A stretch of DNA of 64,000 nucleotides from assembly GCF_036226505.1 (NCBI RefSeq), contig NZ_CP108484.1, forward strand, positions 6,758,001 to 6,822,000, in the 5' to 3' direction. The notes below the pieces were generated by a model. It had not been told where the DNA came from. It made no database searches and worked only from the letters and a program-made list of their open reading frames with translations. This document shows positions 34,263-43,122 of this stretch, piece after piece (within the stretch, counting starts at the first letter, position 1; each line of letters begins with the position of its first letter). The translations under genes and the position numbers were made by a program. Source of the DNA: Kitasatospora sp. NBC_01246. Lineage in GTDB: Bacteria; Actinomycetota; Actinomycetes; Streptomycetales; Streptomycetaceae.

Positions 34263-34799
34263 TCAGGTGGCGGCGGCTGGGAGGGCCTTGAAGAAGACGG
34301 TGGTCGGGTGGAGTTCACCCGCCGGGTCGGTCGCGTAGCCGGGAATGGTCCCCACCCTGGTCCAGCCCGCCGCCCCGTACATCCGCTCGGCGGGGCTGCC
34401 CGTCTCGGTGTCCAGCACCAGCAGCCGCAAACCGTGCCCGGTGCCCGCCGCCTCCAGCGCCGCCAGCAGCCGCCCGGCCAGCCGCTGGCCCCGGTCCGCC
34501 CGGCGGACCATCAACTTGGCGACCTCGCCGCGGTGCCGGCCGTTGGCGGTGACCGCCGGCCGCAGCTGGACCGTCCCGGCGATCCGGCCGTCCGCGTCGG
34601 CGCGGGCCACCCAGAGCAGCAGTCGCCCGGCCTCGACCTCGGGAGCCAGCGCCCGCCACCAGGCGGTCGCCTCGGTGGGGTCGAGCGGAGCGAGGAAGCC
34701 CAGCGAGGAGCCGTCCGCGACGGTGTCCGCCAGCAGCGCGGCCAGCTGCTCCGCCGAGTCGAGCAGCGCGTCCGCCGTCAGCCGTTCAATTGTGTACAT
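34263..34799 (-). CDS. GNAT family N-acetyltransferase
   Basis: A 178-residue acetyl-CoA-dependent acyltransferase. The acetyl-CoA loop is visible as VRRADRGQRLAGRLL, after the strand GEVAKLMV, followed by RLLVLDTETGSPAERMYGAAGW. The substrate is unknown. The ATG at 34799 was chosen because GGGAG lies 7 bases upstream and the GNAT fold begins there. It is divergent from the acyl-CoA dehydrogenase gene. Confidence 0.88.
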   Translation of the reverse strand: MYTIERLTADALLDSAEQLAALLADTVADGSSLGFLAPLDPTEATAWWRALAPEVEAGRLLLWVARADADGRIAGTVQLRPAVTANGRHRGEVAKLMVRRADRGQRLAGRLLAALEAAGTGHGLRLLVLDTETGSPAERMYGAAGWTRVGTIPGYATDPAGELHPTTVFFKALPAAAT

Positions 34800-34919
34800 G
34801 CTCACTCCCTCGCCCTCGTCCGGAGGCCCGCTCCGTACGGAATACTCGCCGGTACCCGCCGCGGCCGACACCCCTCTTCCGGCCCGGCCCGGTGCCCGCC
34901 GAGACTACAAGGAGCTGCC

Positions 34920-36098
34920 ATGGCGAAGCCGACCCGGATCGACCCGGCCGACCTGCTCGCCGTCGGTGACCTGCTGACCGACGAGGAGCGGCTGATCCGC
35001 GACACCGTGCGGAAGTTCGCCGACGAGCGGATCCGCCCGCACATCGGCGACTGGTTCGAGCGCGGGGTCTTCCCGGCCCGCGAACTCGCCCCCGAACTGG
35101 GCGCCCTCGGCGTGCTCGGCATGCACCTCGACGGCTACGGCTGCACCGGCTCCACGGCCGTCGCCTACGGGGTCGCCTGCATGGAGCTGGAGGCCGCCGA
35201 CTCCGGCCTGCGCAGCTTCGTCTCCGTACAGGGGTCGCTCGCGATGCGCTCGATCCACGCCTACGGCTCCGAGGAGCAGAAGCGGCGCTGGCTGCCGGGC
35301 ATGGCCGCCGGCGAACTCATCGGCTGCTTCGGCCTCACCGAACCGGACTTCGGCTCCGACCCGGCCAACATGCGCACCCGGGCCCGCCGCAGGGGCGGCG
35401 ACTGGGTGCTCTCCGGCTCCAAGATGTGGATCACCAACGGCAGCGTCTCGGACGTCGCGGTGGTCTGGGCGCAGACCGAGGACGGCGTCCGGGGCTTCCT
35501 GGTCGAGCCCGGCACCCCCGGGTTCACCGCCACCGACGTGCACGGCAAGCTGTCGCTGCGCGCCTCCGTCACCAGCGAGCTGGTCTTCGACGAGGTCGTG
35601 CTGCCCGCCGACGCCGTGCTGCCCGGCGTCACCGGACTGCGCGGGCCGCTCTCCTCGCTGGGCGAGGCCCGCTACGGGATCCTCTGGGGCACCGTCGGCG
35701 CCGCCCGCGACTGCTACACCACCGCCCTCGACTACGCCGGGAGCCGGGTGCAGTTCGAGCGCCCGATCGCCGGCTTCCAGCTCACCCAGCAGAAGCTGGT
35801 CGAGATGATGCTGGAGGTGGAGAAGGCGTACCTGGTCGCCCTGCGGATCGGCCGGCTCAAGGACGAGGGGGCCGCCCGCCCGGCGCACATCAGCTTCGGC
35901 AAGCTCAACAACGTGCGCGCCGCGCTGGAGGTCGCCCGCAGCGCCCGGACGGTCCTCGGCGCCAACGGCATCACCACCGAGTACCCGGTGCTGCGGCACG
36001 CCAACAACCTGGAGTCGGTGCTCACCTACGAGGGGACGAGCGAGATCCACACCCTGGTCCTCGGCGAGGCCATCACCGGGGAGTCGGCGTACCGCTGA
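34920..36098 (+). CDS. Acyl-CoA dehydrogenase, glutaryl-CoA dehydrogenase-like
   Basis: A 392-residue acyl-CoA dehydrogenase of normal length. FAD contacts are CFGLTEPDFGSDPANM and KMWITNGSVSDVAVVWA; YEGTSEIHTLVLGEAITG near residue 370 holds the catalytic Glu. The N-terminus (DLLTDEERLIRDTVRKFADERI) and the SGLRSFVSVQGSL segment match glutaryl-CoA dehydrogenase, which oxidises and decarboxylates glutaryl-CoA to crotonyl-CoA in lysine and tryptophan catabolism. AAGGAG supports the start. A hairpin follows the stop. Confidence 0.88.
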   Translation: MAKPTRIDPADLLAVGDLLTDEERLIRDTVRKFADERIRPHIGDWFERGVFPARELAPELGALGVLGMHLDGYGCTGSTAVAYGVACMELEAADSGLRSFVSVQGSLAMRSIHAYGSEEQKRRWLPGMAAGELIGCFGLTEPDFGSDPANMRTRARRRGGDWVLSGSKMWITNGSVSDVAVVWAQTEDGVRGFLVEPGTPGFTATDVHGKLSLRASVTSELVFDEVVLPADAVLPGVTGLRGPLSSLGEARYGILWGTVGAARDCYTTALDYAGSRVQFERPIAGFQLTQQKLVEMMLEVEKAYLVALRIGRLKDEGAARPAHISFGKLNNVRAALEVARSARTVLGANGITTEYPVLRHANNLESVLTYEGTSEIHTLVLGEAITGESAYR

Positions 36099-36109
36099 CG
36101 GCCGTCCAG

Positions 36110-36164
36110 GGGCCGCCGCCCCGGCCCGCCGCCCGGAATCCGGTGGCCGGGCCGGCGGCGGCCC
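36110..36164 (+). terminator. Long GC hairpin after acyl-CoA dehydrogenase
   Basis: The segment at 36110-36127 pairs with 36149-36164 through a GGGCCGCCG stem with a two-base bulge and a loop of about 21 bases, directly after the stop at 36098. Confidence 0.6.
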
Positions 36165-36181
36165 GGCTACCGTCGGCTCCC

Positions 36182-36553
36182 ATGAACGGACCGACCCGCA
36201 CCCCCGCGACCACCACCCTCTGGCGGCCCACCGGGCCCGAGGAGCTGGCCCTGGTCGAGGCGGCGGACCGGCGGGCCTGGCCGCCCCGGCTGCCGGACCA
36301 GCCGATCTTCTACCCGGTGCTGAACGAGGACTACGCGATCCGGATCGCCCGGGACTGGAACGTGCCCGCGTCCGGCGTCGGCTACGTCACCCGCTTCGAG
36401 GTCGACACCGCCTTCCTGGCCCGCTACCCCGTCCGGCAGGCCGGCGGCCGGACCATCCTCGAACTCTGGGTGCCCGCCGACGAGCTGGCGGAGTTCAACC
36501 GGCACATCGTCGGCCGCATCGAGGTCGTCCACGAGTTCCGGCCGCGGCCGTGA
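36182..36553 (+). CDS. Conserved unknown protein paired with ATP-grasp gene
   Basis: A 123-residue soluble protein of unknown function. It opens with TLWRPTGPEELALVEA and contains FYPVLNEDYAIRIARDW and LELWVPADELAEFNRHIVGRIEVVHEF. This pattern recurs in small actinobacterial proteins sometimes labelled crystallin J1-related, a label I cannot support from the sequence. The stop overlaps the GTG of the next gene (GTGA), so the two are translationally coupled and probably work together. Confidence 0.72.
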   Translation: MNGPTRTPATTTLWRPTGPEELALVEAADRRAWPPRLPDQPIFYPVLNEDYAIRIARDWNVPASGVGYVTRFEVDTAFLARYPVRQAGGRTILELWVPADELAEFNRHIVGRIEVVHEFRPRP

Positions 36554-37356
36554 CGGCCGTACCGGGCGCGCCCGTGCTGCTCACCCCGGCCCGGCAGACC
36601 GGGACGACCGTCCTGCTCGCCGAGGCCGCCGCCGCGCGCGGCCTGCCGACCGTCCGGCTCACCGGTCCCGACGTCCTCGACCGGCTCGCCGGGTGTCCGG
36701 TCCACTGGTTCGGCGGCCCGCTCGCCGGCGCCCGGATCGCCGACCGGCTCGGCCTCGCCCTGCTGGAACCGGCGGACGACTGGCTGGCCCGGCTGCCCGA
36801 GGAGTTCACCGGCCGGCGGATCGAGCTGACCACCCTCGCCGAGGCCTGGACGCTGCGCGGCCCGGCCTTCGTGAAGCCGCCCGCCGACAAGTCCCTCCCG
36901 CCGGCCGTCTACGCCGACGGCTCCCGGCTGCCCCGGCACGGCGAGCGGATCGGACCGGACACGCCCGTCCTGGTCAGCGACCCGGTGACGTTCGGGTCCG
37001 AGTACCGGCTCTTCGTCCTGGACGGCGAGGTGGTCGCCGGCAGCCGCTACGCCCGCTTCGGCCGGCTGGACCCGGGGCCGGTGTCCGAGGAGGCCGTCGG
37101 CTTCGCCCACCGCCTGCTGTCCGTTGCCGGGGACGGCCTGCCCAGCGCGGTGGCGCTGGACGTCGGCCCGCTGCTCGACCCGTACGACCCGGCCGAGCGC
37201 TGGGCCGTCGTCGAGGCGAACATGCCGTGGTTCGCGCACTCCTACACGGCCGACCCGGCCCGGATGCTGGACGTGGTGCTGCGGGCGGCCGGACCGGTCG
37301 CGGCGCTGCGGCCCGCCGACCGGCGGTTCGTCCGGGCGGGCGCCGGGCCGGACTGA
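36550..37356 (+). CDS. ATP-grasp domain protein (DUF4343-like)
   Basis: A 268-residue protein with an ATP-grasp outline: an N-terminal Rossmann-like half, FVKPPADKSLPPAVY around residue 115, YRLFVLDGEVVAGSRYARFG near 158, and the metal-binding end AVVEANMPWFAHS near 220. ATP-grasp enzymes join a carboxylate to an amine, thiol or similar through an acyl phosphate. The substrate is unknown. The start is GTG, coupled to the upstream gene. Confidence 0.75.
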   Translation: MTAVPGAPVLLTPARQTGTTVLLAEAAAARGLPTVRLTGPDVLDRLAGCPVHWFGGPLAGARIADRLGLALLEPADDWLARLPEEFTGRRIELTTLAEAWTLRGPAFVKPPADKSLPPAVYADGSRLPRHGERIGPDTPVLVSDPVTFGSEYRLFVLDGEVVAGSRYARFGRLDPGPVSEEAVGFAHRLLSVAGDGLPSAVALDVGPLLDPYDPAERWAVVEANMPWFAHSYTADPARMLDVVLRAAGPVAALRPADRRFVRAGAGPD

Positions 37357-37774
37357 GGCCCGCGGTCCGGTCCCGCGGTCCGCTCCCCGCCGCCCCGCCC
37401 ACCGGGGAGATCCGGCACCCGGACGTCGCCGCCCAGGTGTACGCCTCCCTCGGCCGGCCGATCGACCCGCACTGGACTCTGGACGGCCGGCCGTCCCGGT
37501 CGCCGTGCCCGCGCGGGCGGGGAGCCGCCCCCCGGCGGCCCCCTGAACGGCCCGCCCGCCCCGGCCTGTCGGGGGTGAACCCCGAGACGGCGGCGCCGCG
37601 TATACCCCTGAAGGTGGAGACGGTACCCCCAAGGTCGGAGGGACGGTCGCGACCTGGTGGTGACGCCACGGCAGCCCACGGCGGGTCAGGATGGAGACAC
37701 CCCGGTGGACCGGGCACCGACGCGCAGCGCCGGGCACCGGGTACGGGACCGAACAGGGAGAGGGCAGGGCGGGC
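37357..37774 (+). other. Intergenic region without recognised gene
   Basis: The 418-bp stretch has no frame I can defend. A short, protein-like reading (GEIRHPDVAAQVYASLGRPIDP, two fragments around 37405-37475) exists in another frame than the upstream gene but has no start or ribosome site. A TATACC at 37599-37604 is a possible -10 for the gene at 37775, with no clear -35. Confidence 0.45.
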
Positions 37775-38257
37775 ATGAACGGCATCGTGAGCAAGGTCGC
37801 GCTCGGAGTCGCAGGTACGGGCATGGCCGTCGCCGTCGCCACCGTGGCGGTCGGCCCGCGGGTCTCCGACTGGTACGACGGCCGCCACCAGGAGCAGGCC
37901 AGCTACAGCACCGGCAGCGCGGCCAAGGCCGACCGGCAGTCGGTACCGTCCTGGCTGCCCGACAACGCCTCCACCGTCCAGTACCTGATGTCGACCACCG
38001 GCGACGACCGCCTGCTGCGCGCCACCCTGCCCGACGGGCGGCTGCCGGCCGGCTGCGTCACCGCCCAGCCGGGCAGGGCCGTCCACCCGGTGCCGGCCGC
38101 GCTGAAGGCCGGCTGGTTCCCGCAGGGCGTCTCCTCGAAGATCACCGGCTCGTGCGGGCAGTACAACGTCACCCTGACCGGCAACCAGCTCTACGCCTGG
38201 CAGGACGGGGCCGCCGTGCAGGCCGCCCTGCGCGCGCAGTCGGCCGCCAGGCACTGA
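37775..38257 (+). CDS. Hypothetical protein with N-terminal membrane anchor
   Basis: A 160-residue protein with one hydrophobic N-terminal segment (VALGVAGTGMAVAVATVAVG, residues 6-25) and an exported domain holding two cysteines (PAGCVTAQPG and TGSCGQYNV) that could form a disulfide. No family is recognised. The ATG at 37775 was chosen because the membrane segment follows at once; a purine-rich run lies upstream. Confidence 0.62.
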   Translation: MNGIVSKVALGVAGTGMAVAVATVAVGPRVSDWYDGRHQEQASYSTGSAAKADRQSVPSWLPDNASTVQYLMSTTGDDRLLRATLPDGRLPAGCVTAQPGRAVHPVPAALKAGWFPQGVSSKITGSCGQYNVTLTGNQLYAWQDGAAVQAALRAQSAARH

Positions 38258-38388
38258 GGAGCCGGGCACCGGGCGGACGGGCGCCGGGGGCGGGAGTGGG
38301 CCGCGCGGCCCACCCCGGGTGTCGCCCCGCCGGGCCGCTGGGGTAGGACGGAGCGAGGACAATCCAGCGCCCGCCCCCGAGGAGCCCC

Positions 38389-39678
38389 ATGCCTGGTTCG
38401 ACCGTCGGTCCCGCCGGCCCCACCGGCGAGACGTCGACCGCGCCCGCGGCCCGGGCCACCGGGTCCGGCCGGACCGCCGCCGCCCCGGGGCGCGGCACCG
38501 TCGCCGTGCTCGGCGGCCTGGTCGCCCTCGGCCCGCTCACCACCGACCTCTACCTGCCCGGCCTGCCGGCGATCGCCGACGACTTCGCCGCCGAGCCGGC
38601 CGCCGTCCAGCTCACCCTGACCTTCTCGATGTTCGGGGTCGCCGCCGGCCAGCTGATCTTCGGACCGCTCAGCGACCGCTTCGGCCGCCGCCCGCCGCTG
38701 CTCGTCGGCCTGGTGGTCTACACCCTGGCCAGCGTGCTGTGCGTGCTCGCGCCCACCCTGCCGGTGCTGATCGCGGCCCGCTTCGTGCAGGGCGCGGCCG
38801 GTGCGGCCGGCCTGGTCATCGGCCGCGCCGTCGCCCGGGACCGCTTCGAGGGCGTCGCGATGCTCCGCTTCCTGGCCTCGATCAGCCTGATATCCGGCCT
38901 CGCCCCGATCCTCGCCCCGGTCGTCGGTGCCCAGCTGCTCCGCGTCACCTCCTGGCGCGGCACCTTCGGCGCCCTCACCGCACTCGGCCTGCTGCTCACC
39001 CTGATCGCCTTCGCGGCCCTGCGCGAGACCCTGCCGCCCGCCGACCGGCACGGCGGCGGGCTCGTGGCCACGCTGCGCACCATGAAGGGGCTGCTGCGGA
39101 ACCTGCCCTTCCTGGGCCTCGTCCTGACCAGCACCTTCGCCTTCGGCTCGCTGTTCGGCTACATCAGCGGCTCCTCGGTGGTGCTCCAGCACGTGTACCA
39201 CGTCTCGCCGCAGACCTACAGCCTGCTGTTCGGCCTCAACTCGCTCGCCATCGTGGGCGTCACCCAGCTGAACGGGCGGGTGCTCGCCCGCCGGTTCACC
39301 CCCGGCGCGCTGATGCTGGCCGGCCTCGGCACGGCGGTCGCCGCGGGGGTGGCGCTCGTCCTGCTCACCGCGGTCTGGGACCTCGGCCTGGCCGGGGTCT
39401 GCCCGGCGCTCTTCGTCCTGATGGGCAGCCTCGGCGTGATCCTCCCGAACTCGGCCGCCCAGGCGCTCAGCCTGGTCCCCCCGCAGTCCGCCGGCTCGGC
39501 CTCCGCCCTCATCGGCACCGGCACGTTCCTCTGCGGCGCGCTGGTCGCGCCGCTCAGCAGCCTCGGCGGCACGCCGTCGGCGGTGCTCCTCGCGGCGGTC
39601 GTCCTCGGCTGCGCCGCACTCTCCGCCATCGCCTACCTCGCGCTCTGCCGCCCCCGCCGCCCGGCGGTGGCCGGATAG
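38389..39678 (+). CDS. MFS multidrug transporter, Bcr/CflA type
   Basis: A 429-residue 12-helix major facilitator. The DHA1 motif A (GPLSDRFGRRPPLL) and motif C-like stretch (SLISGLAPILAPVVGAQL) identify a Bcr/CflA drug:proton antiporter. A 40-residue Pro/Thr-rich cytoplasmic N-terminus precedes helix 1 (LGGLVALGPLTTDLYLPGLP). GGAG lies just before the ATG. No adjacent regulator is evident. Confidence 0.92.
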   Translation: MPGSTVGPAGPTGETSTAPAARATGSGRTAAAPGRGTVAVLGGLVALGPLTTDLYLPGLPAIADDFAAEPAAVQLTLTFSMFGVAAGQLIFGPLSDRFGRRPPLLVGLVVYTLASVLCVLAPTLPVLIAARFVQGAAGAAGLVIGRAVARDRFEGVAMLRFLASISLISGLAPILAPVVGAQLLRVTSWRGTFGALTALGLLLTLIAFAALRETLPPADRHGGGLVATLRTMKGLLRNLPFLGLVLTSTFAFGSLFGYISGSSVVLQHVYHVSPQTYSLLFGLNSLAIVGVTQLNGRVLARRFTPGALMLAGLGTAVAAGVALVLLTAVWDLGLAGVCPALFVLMGSLGVILPNSAAQALSLVPPQSAGSASALIGTGTFLCGALVAPLSSLGGTPSAVLLAAVVLGCAALSAIAYLALCRPRRPAVAG

Positions 39679-39738
39679 CGGGGGCGCGTGGGACGCCGGC
39701 GCCGGCCCGGGCCGCCGCCGGCCCACCACGCCGTCGGG

Positions 39739-40923
39739 TCAGACGCCGACGGCGGCCTGGCCGCGGGCGAGCAGGCGGGTGCGGGCGTAGGCGGCCAGCT
39801 CGGGGCCGGCCGCGGTCGCGGCGGCGTCCTGGGTGGTGCCGCCGGGGCGGTAGGTGCCCGAGACGGTGTAGTAGCCGTAACGGCCGATCGTGGTGTGGGT
39901 GTTGGCGCAGCCCGTGGTCACGCACCAGGCGATGCCGGCGGGTGTGGTCAGCCCCTGGATCTGGCCCTTGTGGGCCTGGCCGACGGCGTCCGCCTGCGGC
40001 TTGTGGTCGAAGACGGCGACCCCGACGGTGACCGCGCTGTCGCCGGAGGTGTACGTCGCGCGCAGCAGCTTGCGGCAGGACTGACCGCTCGCCACGTCGC
40101 CGAGGCCGCCGGTGGTGGCCTGCCAGCAGGTGTCCGTGCTGCTGGTGGCGATCCGGTTCCAGGTGCGCCCGCCCACGGTGAGGATCGGGGCGGCGAACAG
40201 GGTGCCCGGGTCGAGCGGGGCGGTGTCCGTCGCGGCCTCGGAGATGACCGTCAGCGGGTCGCGCGGTGCGCTGCTCGCCGGTGCGGGCGCACCGGCGGGT
40301 GGCACGGCCGGCGGCGCGGCGGGCGGGGGAGCGCCCTGGGTGGCGCTCGCCCCGGGCGTGCCGGGGGTGGCGGTACCGCTCGGCCTGCCGCCGGACTTGC
40401 CGGGCGAGGGGGTCGGGCTCCCGGAGGCGGTGCCGGTGGGGCCGGGAGCGCCGGTCGGCGCGGTGGCCGTCGCGGTCGGTGGCGCCCCGGTGGTGAGGCC
40501 CGTGTCCGCGCCGGTCGGGTCGGCGGTGGGGCCGGGCCGGAGCGTGGCGGTGCCGGTCGGGTGGTCGTTCCGGGAGCTGCCGGAGACCGTGATCGCCGTC
40601 GCCGTCATCCCGCCGATCAGGGCGGTCGCGAGCACACTGGCACCGATCACCCGCAGCCGCTTCCGGCGCCGGATCTCCGCCTCGTGCTGTTCGGCCATGG
40701 CCGCCCAGTCGGGCTGCCGCGGGGCGTCGGGGCCGGCGAGGTACGGCGAGCCACCGGCGTACGGCGCCCGGGCGGTCGGCCCGGCCTGCGCGGGATCGGT
40801 TCGGGGCGGGCCGGGCTGCGAGGGATCGGCCTGCGGTGGGCCGGCGGGTGCTCCGGCCGGTGGCGGGAGGGAAGCCCCGCCGGGTGTTCGCGTGCTGTCC
40901 GTCGTCCCCACCCCGTCCGCCAT
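39739..40923 (-). CDS. Membrane-anchored protein with Pro/Thr-rich stalk
   Basis: A 394-residue single-pass protein. Residues 1-85 are a Pro/Gly-rich cytoplasmic tail, about 88-112 is the transmembrane helix (LRVIGASVLATALIGGMTATAIT), 115-215 a mucin-like Thr/Pro/Gly stalk and 220-394 an exported domain with four cysteines (TDTCWQAT, GQSCRKLL, AWCVTTGCANTH). The exported domain is not recognised. Such proteins often bind a ligand at the cell surface; the role is unknown. Confidence 0.7.
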   Translation of the reverse strand: MADGVGTTDSTRTPGGASLPPPAGAPAGPPQADPSQPGPPRTDPAQAGPTARAPYAGGSPYLAGPDAPRQPDWAAMAEQHEAEIRRRKRLRVIGASVLATALIGGMTATAITVSGSSRNDHPTGTATLRPGPTADPTGADTGLTTGAPPTATATAPTGAPGPTGTASGSPTPSPGKSGGRPSGTATPGTPGASATQGAPPPAAPPAVPPAGAPAPASSAPRDPLTVISEAATDTAPLDPGTLFAAPILTVGGRTWNRIATSSTDTCWQATTGGLGDVASGQSCRKLLRATYTSGDSAVTVGVAVFDHKPQADAVGQAHKGQIQGLTTPAGIAWCVTTGCANTHTTIGRYGYYTVSGTYRPGGTTQDAAATAAGPELAAYARTRLLARGQAAVGV

Positions 40924-41006
40924 GGTCGGTGATCCTATGACATGACTGATGGGCCGGGAGTGGGCGGTGGGACGGCCGTGTCCCGCTCGTGGAACGGACG
41001 CCCGCC

Positions 41007-41039
41007 GGGGGCGGCGCGACGGGAGGTCGCGCCGCCCCC
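41007..41039 (-). terminator. Chitinase terminator hairpin
   Basis: A perfect 14-bp stem (41007-41020 with 41026-41039) with GGGAG loop lies 28 bases downstream of the chitinase stop. Confidence 0.78.
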
Positions 41040-41067
41040 GACGGGACGGGGGGTGTCGCGGGCGGGA

Positions 41068-43122
41068 TCAGGCGATGGCGAAGTCGTCGCCGAAGACGTT
41101 GCCCTGGCCGTACCAGCCGTGCAGGTACACCGTCACGGTGCCGGAGGCGCCGGTGGTGAACGGGACGGTCAGCTTGGTCCAGCCGGAGGCGTTCGTCCAG
41201 GTGCTGGCGGTGGCACCGCCGCTCACGCCGAGGTAGGCGTAGCTGCCCTGGACCCAACCGCTCAGCGTGTACGAGGTGTTGGGCGACAGCGTCACCGTCT
41301 GCTGGCACTGGCCGGTCTGGCCGGCGGTGGCCGCGGCCTGCAGGGCGTGGGCGCCCGAGTGGGCCGGGGTGGCGACCACCGAGCCGCCGCTCTGGCAGGT
41401 CCACGGGGCGAGGCCGCCCGTCTCCAGGCCGCCGTTCACCAGGCCGCCGGGCGGGGTGACCCCGGTGACGGTGAGGTTGTAGGTGCCGGTGTGGCTGCCG
41501 GAGGTGGCGTTGCCGGTGATCGTCAGCGGGTAGGTCCCGGCGGCGGTCGCGGCGGTGCTGGTGATGTTCAGGGTGGCGGTGCCGCCGGCGGTGACGCTGC
41601 CGGGGGTGACGGTGGCGGTGACGCCGGCCGGGGCGCCGGTGACGGTGAGGTTGACGCTCTGGGCGGAGCCGGCCGTCACGGCGGTGGAGACGGTCGCGCT
41701 GGTGGCGGAACCGGCCGCCACGGTGCCGGAGTTCGGGTTCACCGCGACCGAGAAGTCGTTGCCGGGCTGGGTGCTCGTCACCTTCAGCGAGTAACTGCTG
41801 GTGTGGCTGCCGGAGGTGGCGTTGCCGGTGATCGTCAGCGGGTAGGTCCCGGCGGCGGTCGCGGCGGTGGTGGTGATGTTCAGGGTGGCGGTGCCGCCGG
41901 CGGTGACGCTGCCGGGGGTGACGGTGGCGGTGACGCCGGCCGGGGCGCCGGTGACGGTGAGGTTGACGCTCTGGGCGGAGCCGGCCGTCACGGCGGTGGA
42001 GATCGTCGCGCTGGTGGCGGAACCGGCCGCCACGGTGCCGGAGTTCGGGTTCACCGCGACCGAGAAGTCGTTACCCACCGGGGTGCTGCTGGTGTACTGG
42101 GAGAAGATGTGGCTGAAGTCCCACTTGCCCTGGCTGATCCCGGAGCAGTCGTCCCGCCCGCCGGTGCCCGGGCAGCCGCCGTTGTCGCGCTGGAGGGCCC
42201 AGAACGACAGCGTGTTGATGCCCTTCGAGACCGCCCAGTTGTACACCGCGGTCGCGTTGGCGACGGTGAAGGTCTCCGCCGGGCCGAAGTCGTCGATGCC
42301 GACCATCTCGGTGACGCCGATGGAACCCCACAGCTGCGCCGGGGTCCTGGTCGGGTAGAGCTTGGCCAGCTGGTTGTAGAGGCCGGTCGCCGCGGTCTGG
42401 GTGTCGGCGGCCATGTCGTGCGCGGCGTTGTCGTAGTAGTCGAAGGTCATCAGGTTGACGACGTCGATCCGGGCGTTGTTCGTGACGGCGTTCTTCAGCA
42501 CCGCGAGGCCGCTGGAGGCGAGTCCGCTGGTCGTCGTCGGCAGCGTGTAGGAGAACTGGATCGAGCGGCCGTTGGCGGCGGCCCAGTCCTGCACCAGCTT
42601 GATCGCCTTGTTGCGGCGGTCGATGCCGGCCGTGTTGGTCAGCGAGTTGTCCTCGATGTCCAGGTCGATCCGGCTGATGTCGTACGTGGTGATGACGTTC
42701 TCGAAGGCGGCCGCGATCTGGTTGACATCCGTGCAGCTGTCGGCCAGTTCGGTACCGGTGTTGTCGGCGGTGTAGCCGCCGAACGACGGGATCACGTCGC
42801 CGCCGTTGGCCCGGATGGTGGCGATGTCCGCGCCGAAGGTGGCCTGCGAGACCGGCATCGAGCTGTCGCCGTTCCAGTACGGCGTGCAGGAGCCCTTGGT
42901 GGCGGCCTGGAGGAACGCCATCGTCAGGTGCTTGGCACCGGACTGGGCGGCGAGCGCGGCCGGGCTCTCGCCCGTCCAGGCCTCGAAGTACGGGGCGAAG
43001 ACCCGGGTCGGCAGCGGGGTGGCGGCTTCGGCCGAGGCCGTCCCGACGGCGACCAGGCCGGCCGACGCGGCCAGTGTGACACAGGCCGTCAGGGCGGCCT
43101 GGAGTGTTCTGCGTAGACGCAT
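41068..43122 (-). CDS. Secreted GH18 chitinase with two Ig-like repeats and a CBM
   Basis: A 684-residue secreted enzyme. Signal peptide is about 1-34; the GH18 barrel about 38-335 with strand-4 motif ISRIDLDIE, where Glu157 is the expected acid and the first Asp of the usual DxxDxDxE is Ser150. Two near-identical 104-residue Ig-like domains follow (about 349-450 and 452-553), then a CenC-type carbohydrate-binding domain (558-684, GGLETGGLAPWTC to FGDDFAIA). It should hydrolyse chitin outside the cell. A leader of about 280 nt separates it from a dre-like promoter at 43410-43441. A missense reading is unlikely because the domain borders stay in frame. Confidence 0.92.
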   Translation of the reverse strand: MRLRRTLQAALTACVTLAASAGLVAVGTASAEAATPLPTRVFAPYFEAWTGESPAALAAQSGAKHLTMAFLQAATKGSCTPYWNGDSSMPVSQATFGADIATIRANGGDVIPSFGGYTADNTGTELADSCTDVNQIAAAFENVITTYDISRIDLDIEDNSLTNTAGIDRRNKAIKLVQDWAAANGRSIQFSYTLPTTTSGLASSGLAVLKNAVTNNARIDVVNLMTFDYYDNAAHDMAADTQTAATGLYNQLAKLYPTRTPAQLWGSIGVTEMVGIDDFGPAETFTVANATAVYNWAVSKGINTLSFWALQRDNGGCPGTGGRDDCSGISQGKWDFSHIFSQYTSSTPVGNDFSVAVNPNSGTVAAGSATSATISTAVTAGSAQSVNLTVTGAPAGVTATVTPGSVTAGGTATLNITTTAATAAGTYPLTITGNATSGSHTSSYSLKVTSTQPGNDFSVAVNPNSGTVAAGSATSATVSTAVTAGSAQSVNLTVTGAPAGVTATVTPGSVTAGGTATLNITSTAATAAGTYPLTITGNATSGSHTGTYNLTVTGVTPPGGLVNGGLETGGLAPWTCQSGGSVVATPAHSGAHALQAAATAGQTGQCQQTVTLSPNTSYTLSGWVQGSYAYLGVSGGATASTWTNASGWTKLTVPFTTGASGTVTVYLHGWYGQGNVFGDDFAIA
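41491..42072 (-). repeat. 312-bp direct repeat inside chitinase
   Basis: Two copies of about 270 bp (41491-41760 and 41803-42072) repeat with a 312-bp period and differ at only a few positions by eye. They encode the two Ig-like domains. Such DNA-level identity implies recent duplication or gene conversion. Confidence 0.92.

Noticed and set aside
37404..37480. Protein-like fragment GEIRHPDVAAQVYASLG after the ATP-grasp gene
   Set aside because: It has no start codon, no ribosome site and a frame different from the upstream gene; a frameshifted C-terminus was considered, but the ATP-grasp motifs already end properly at 37356.
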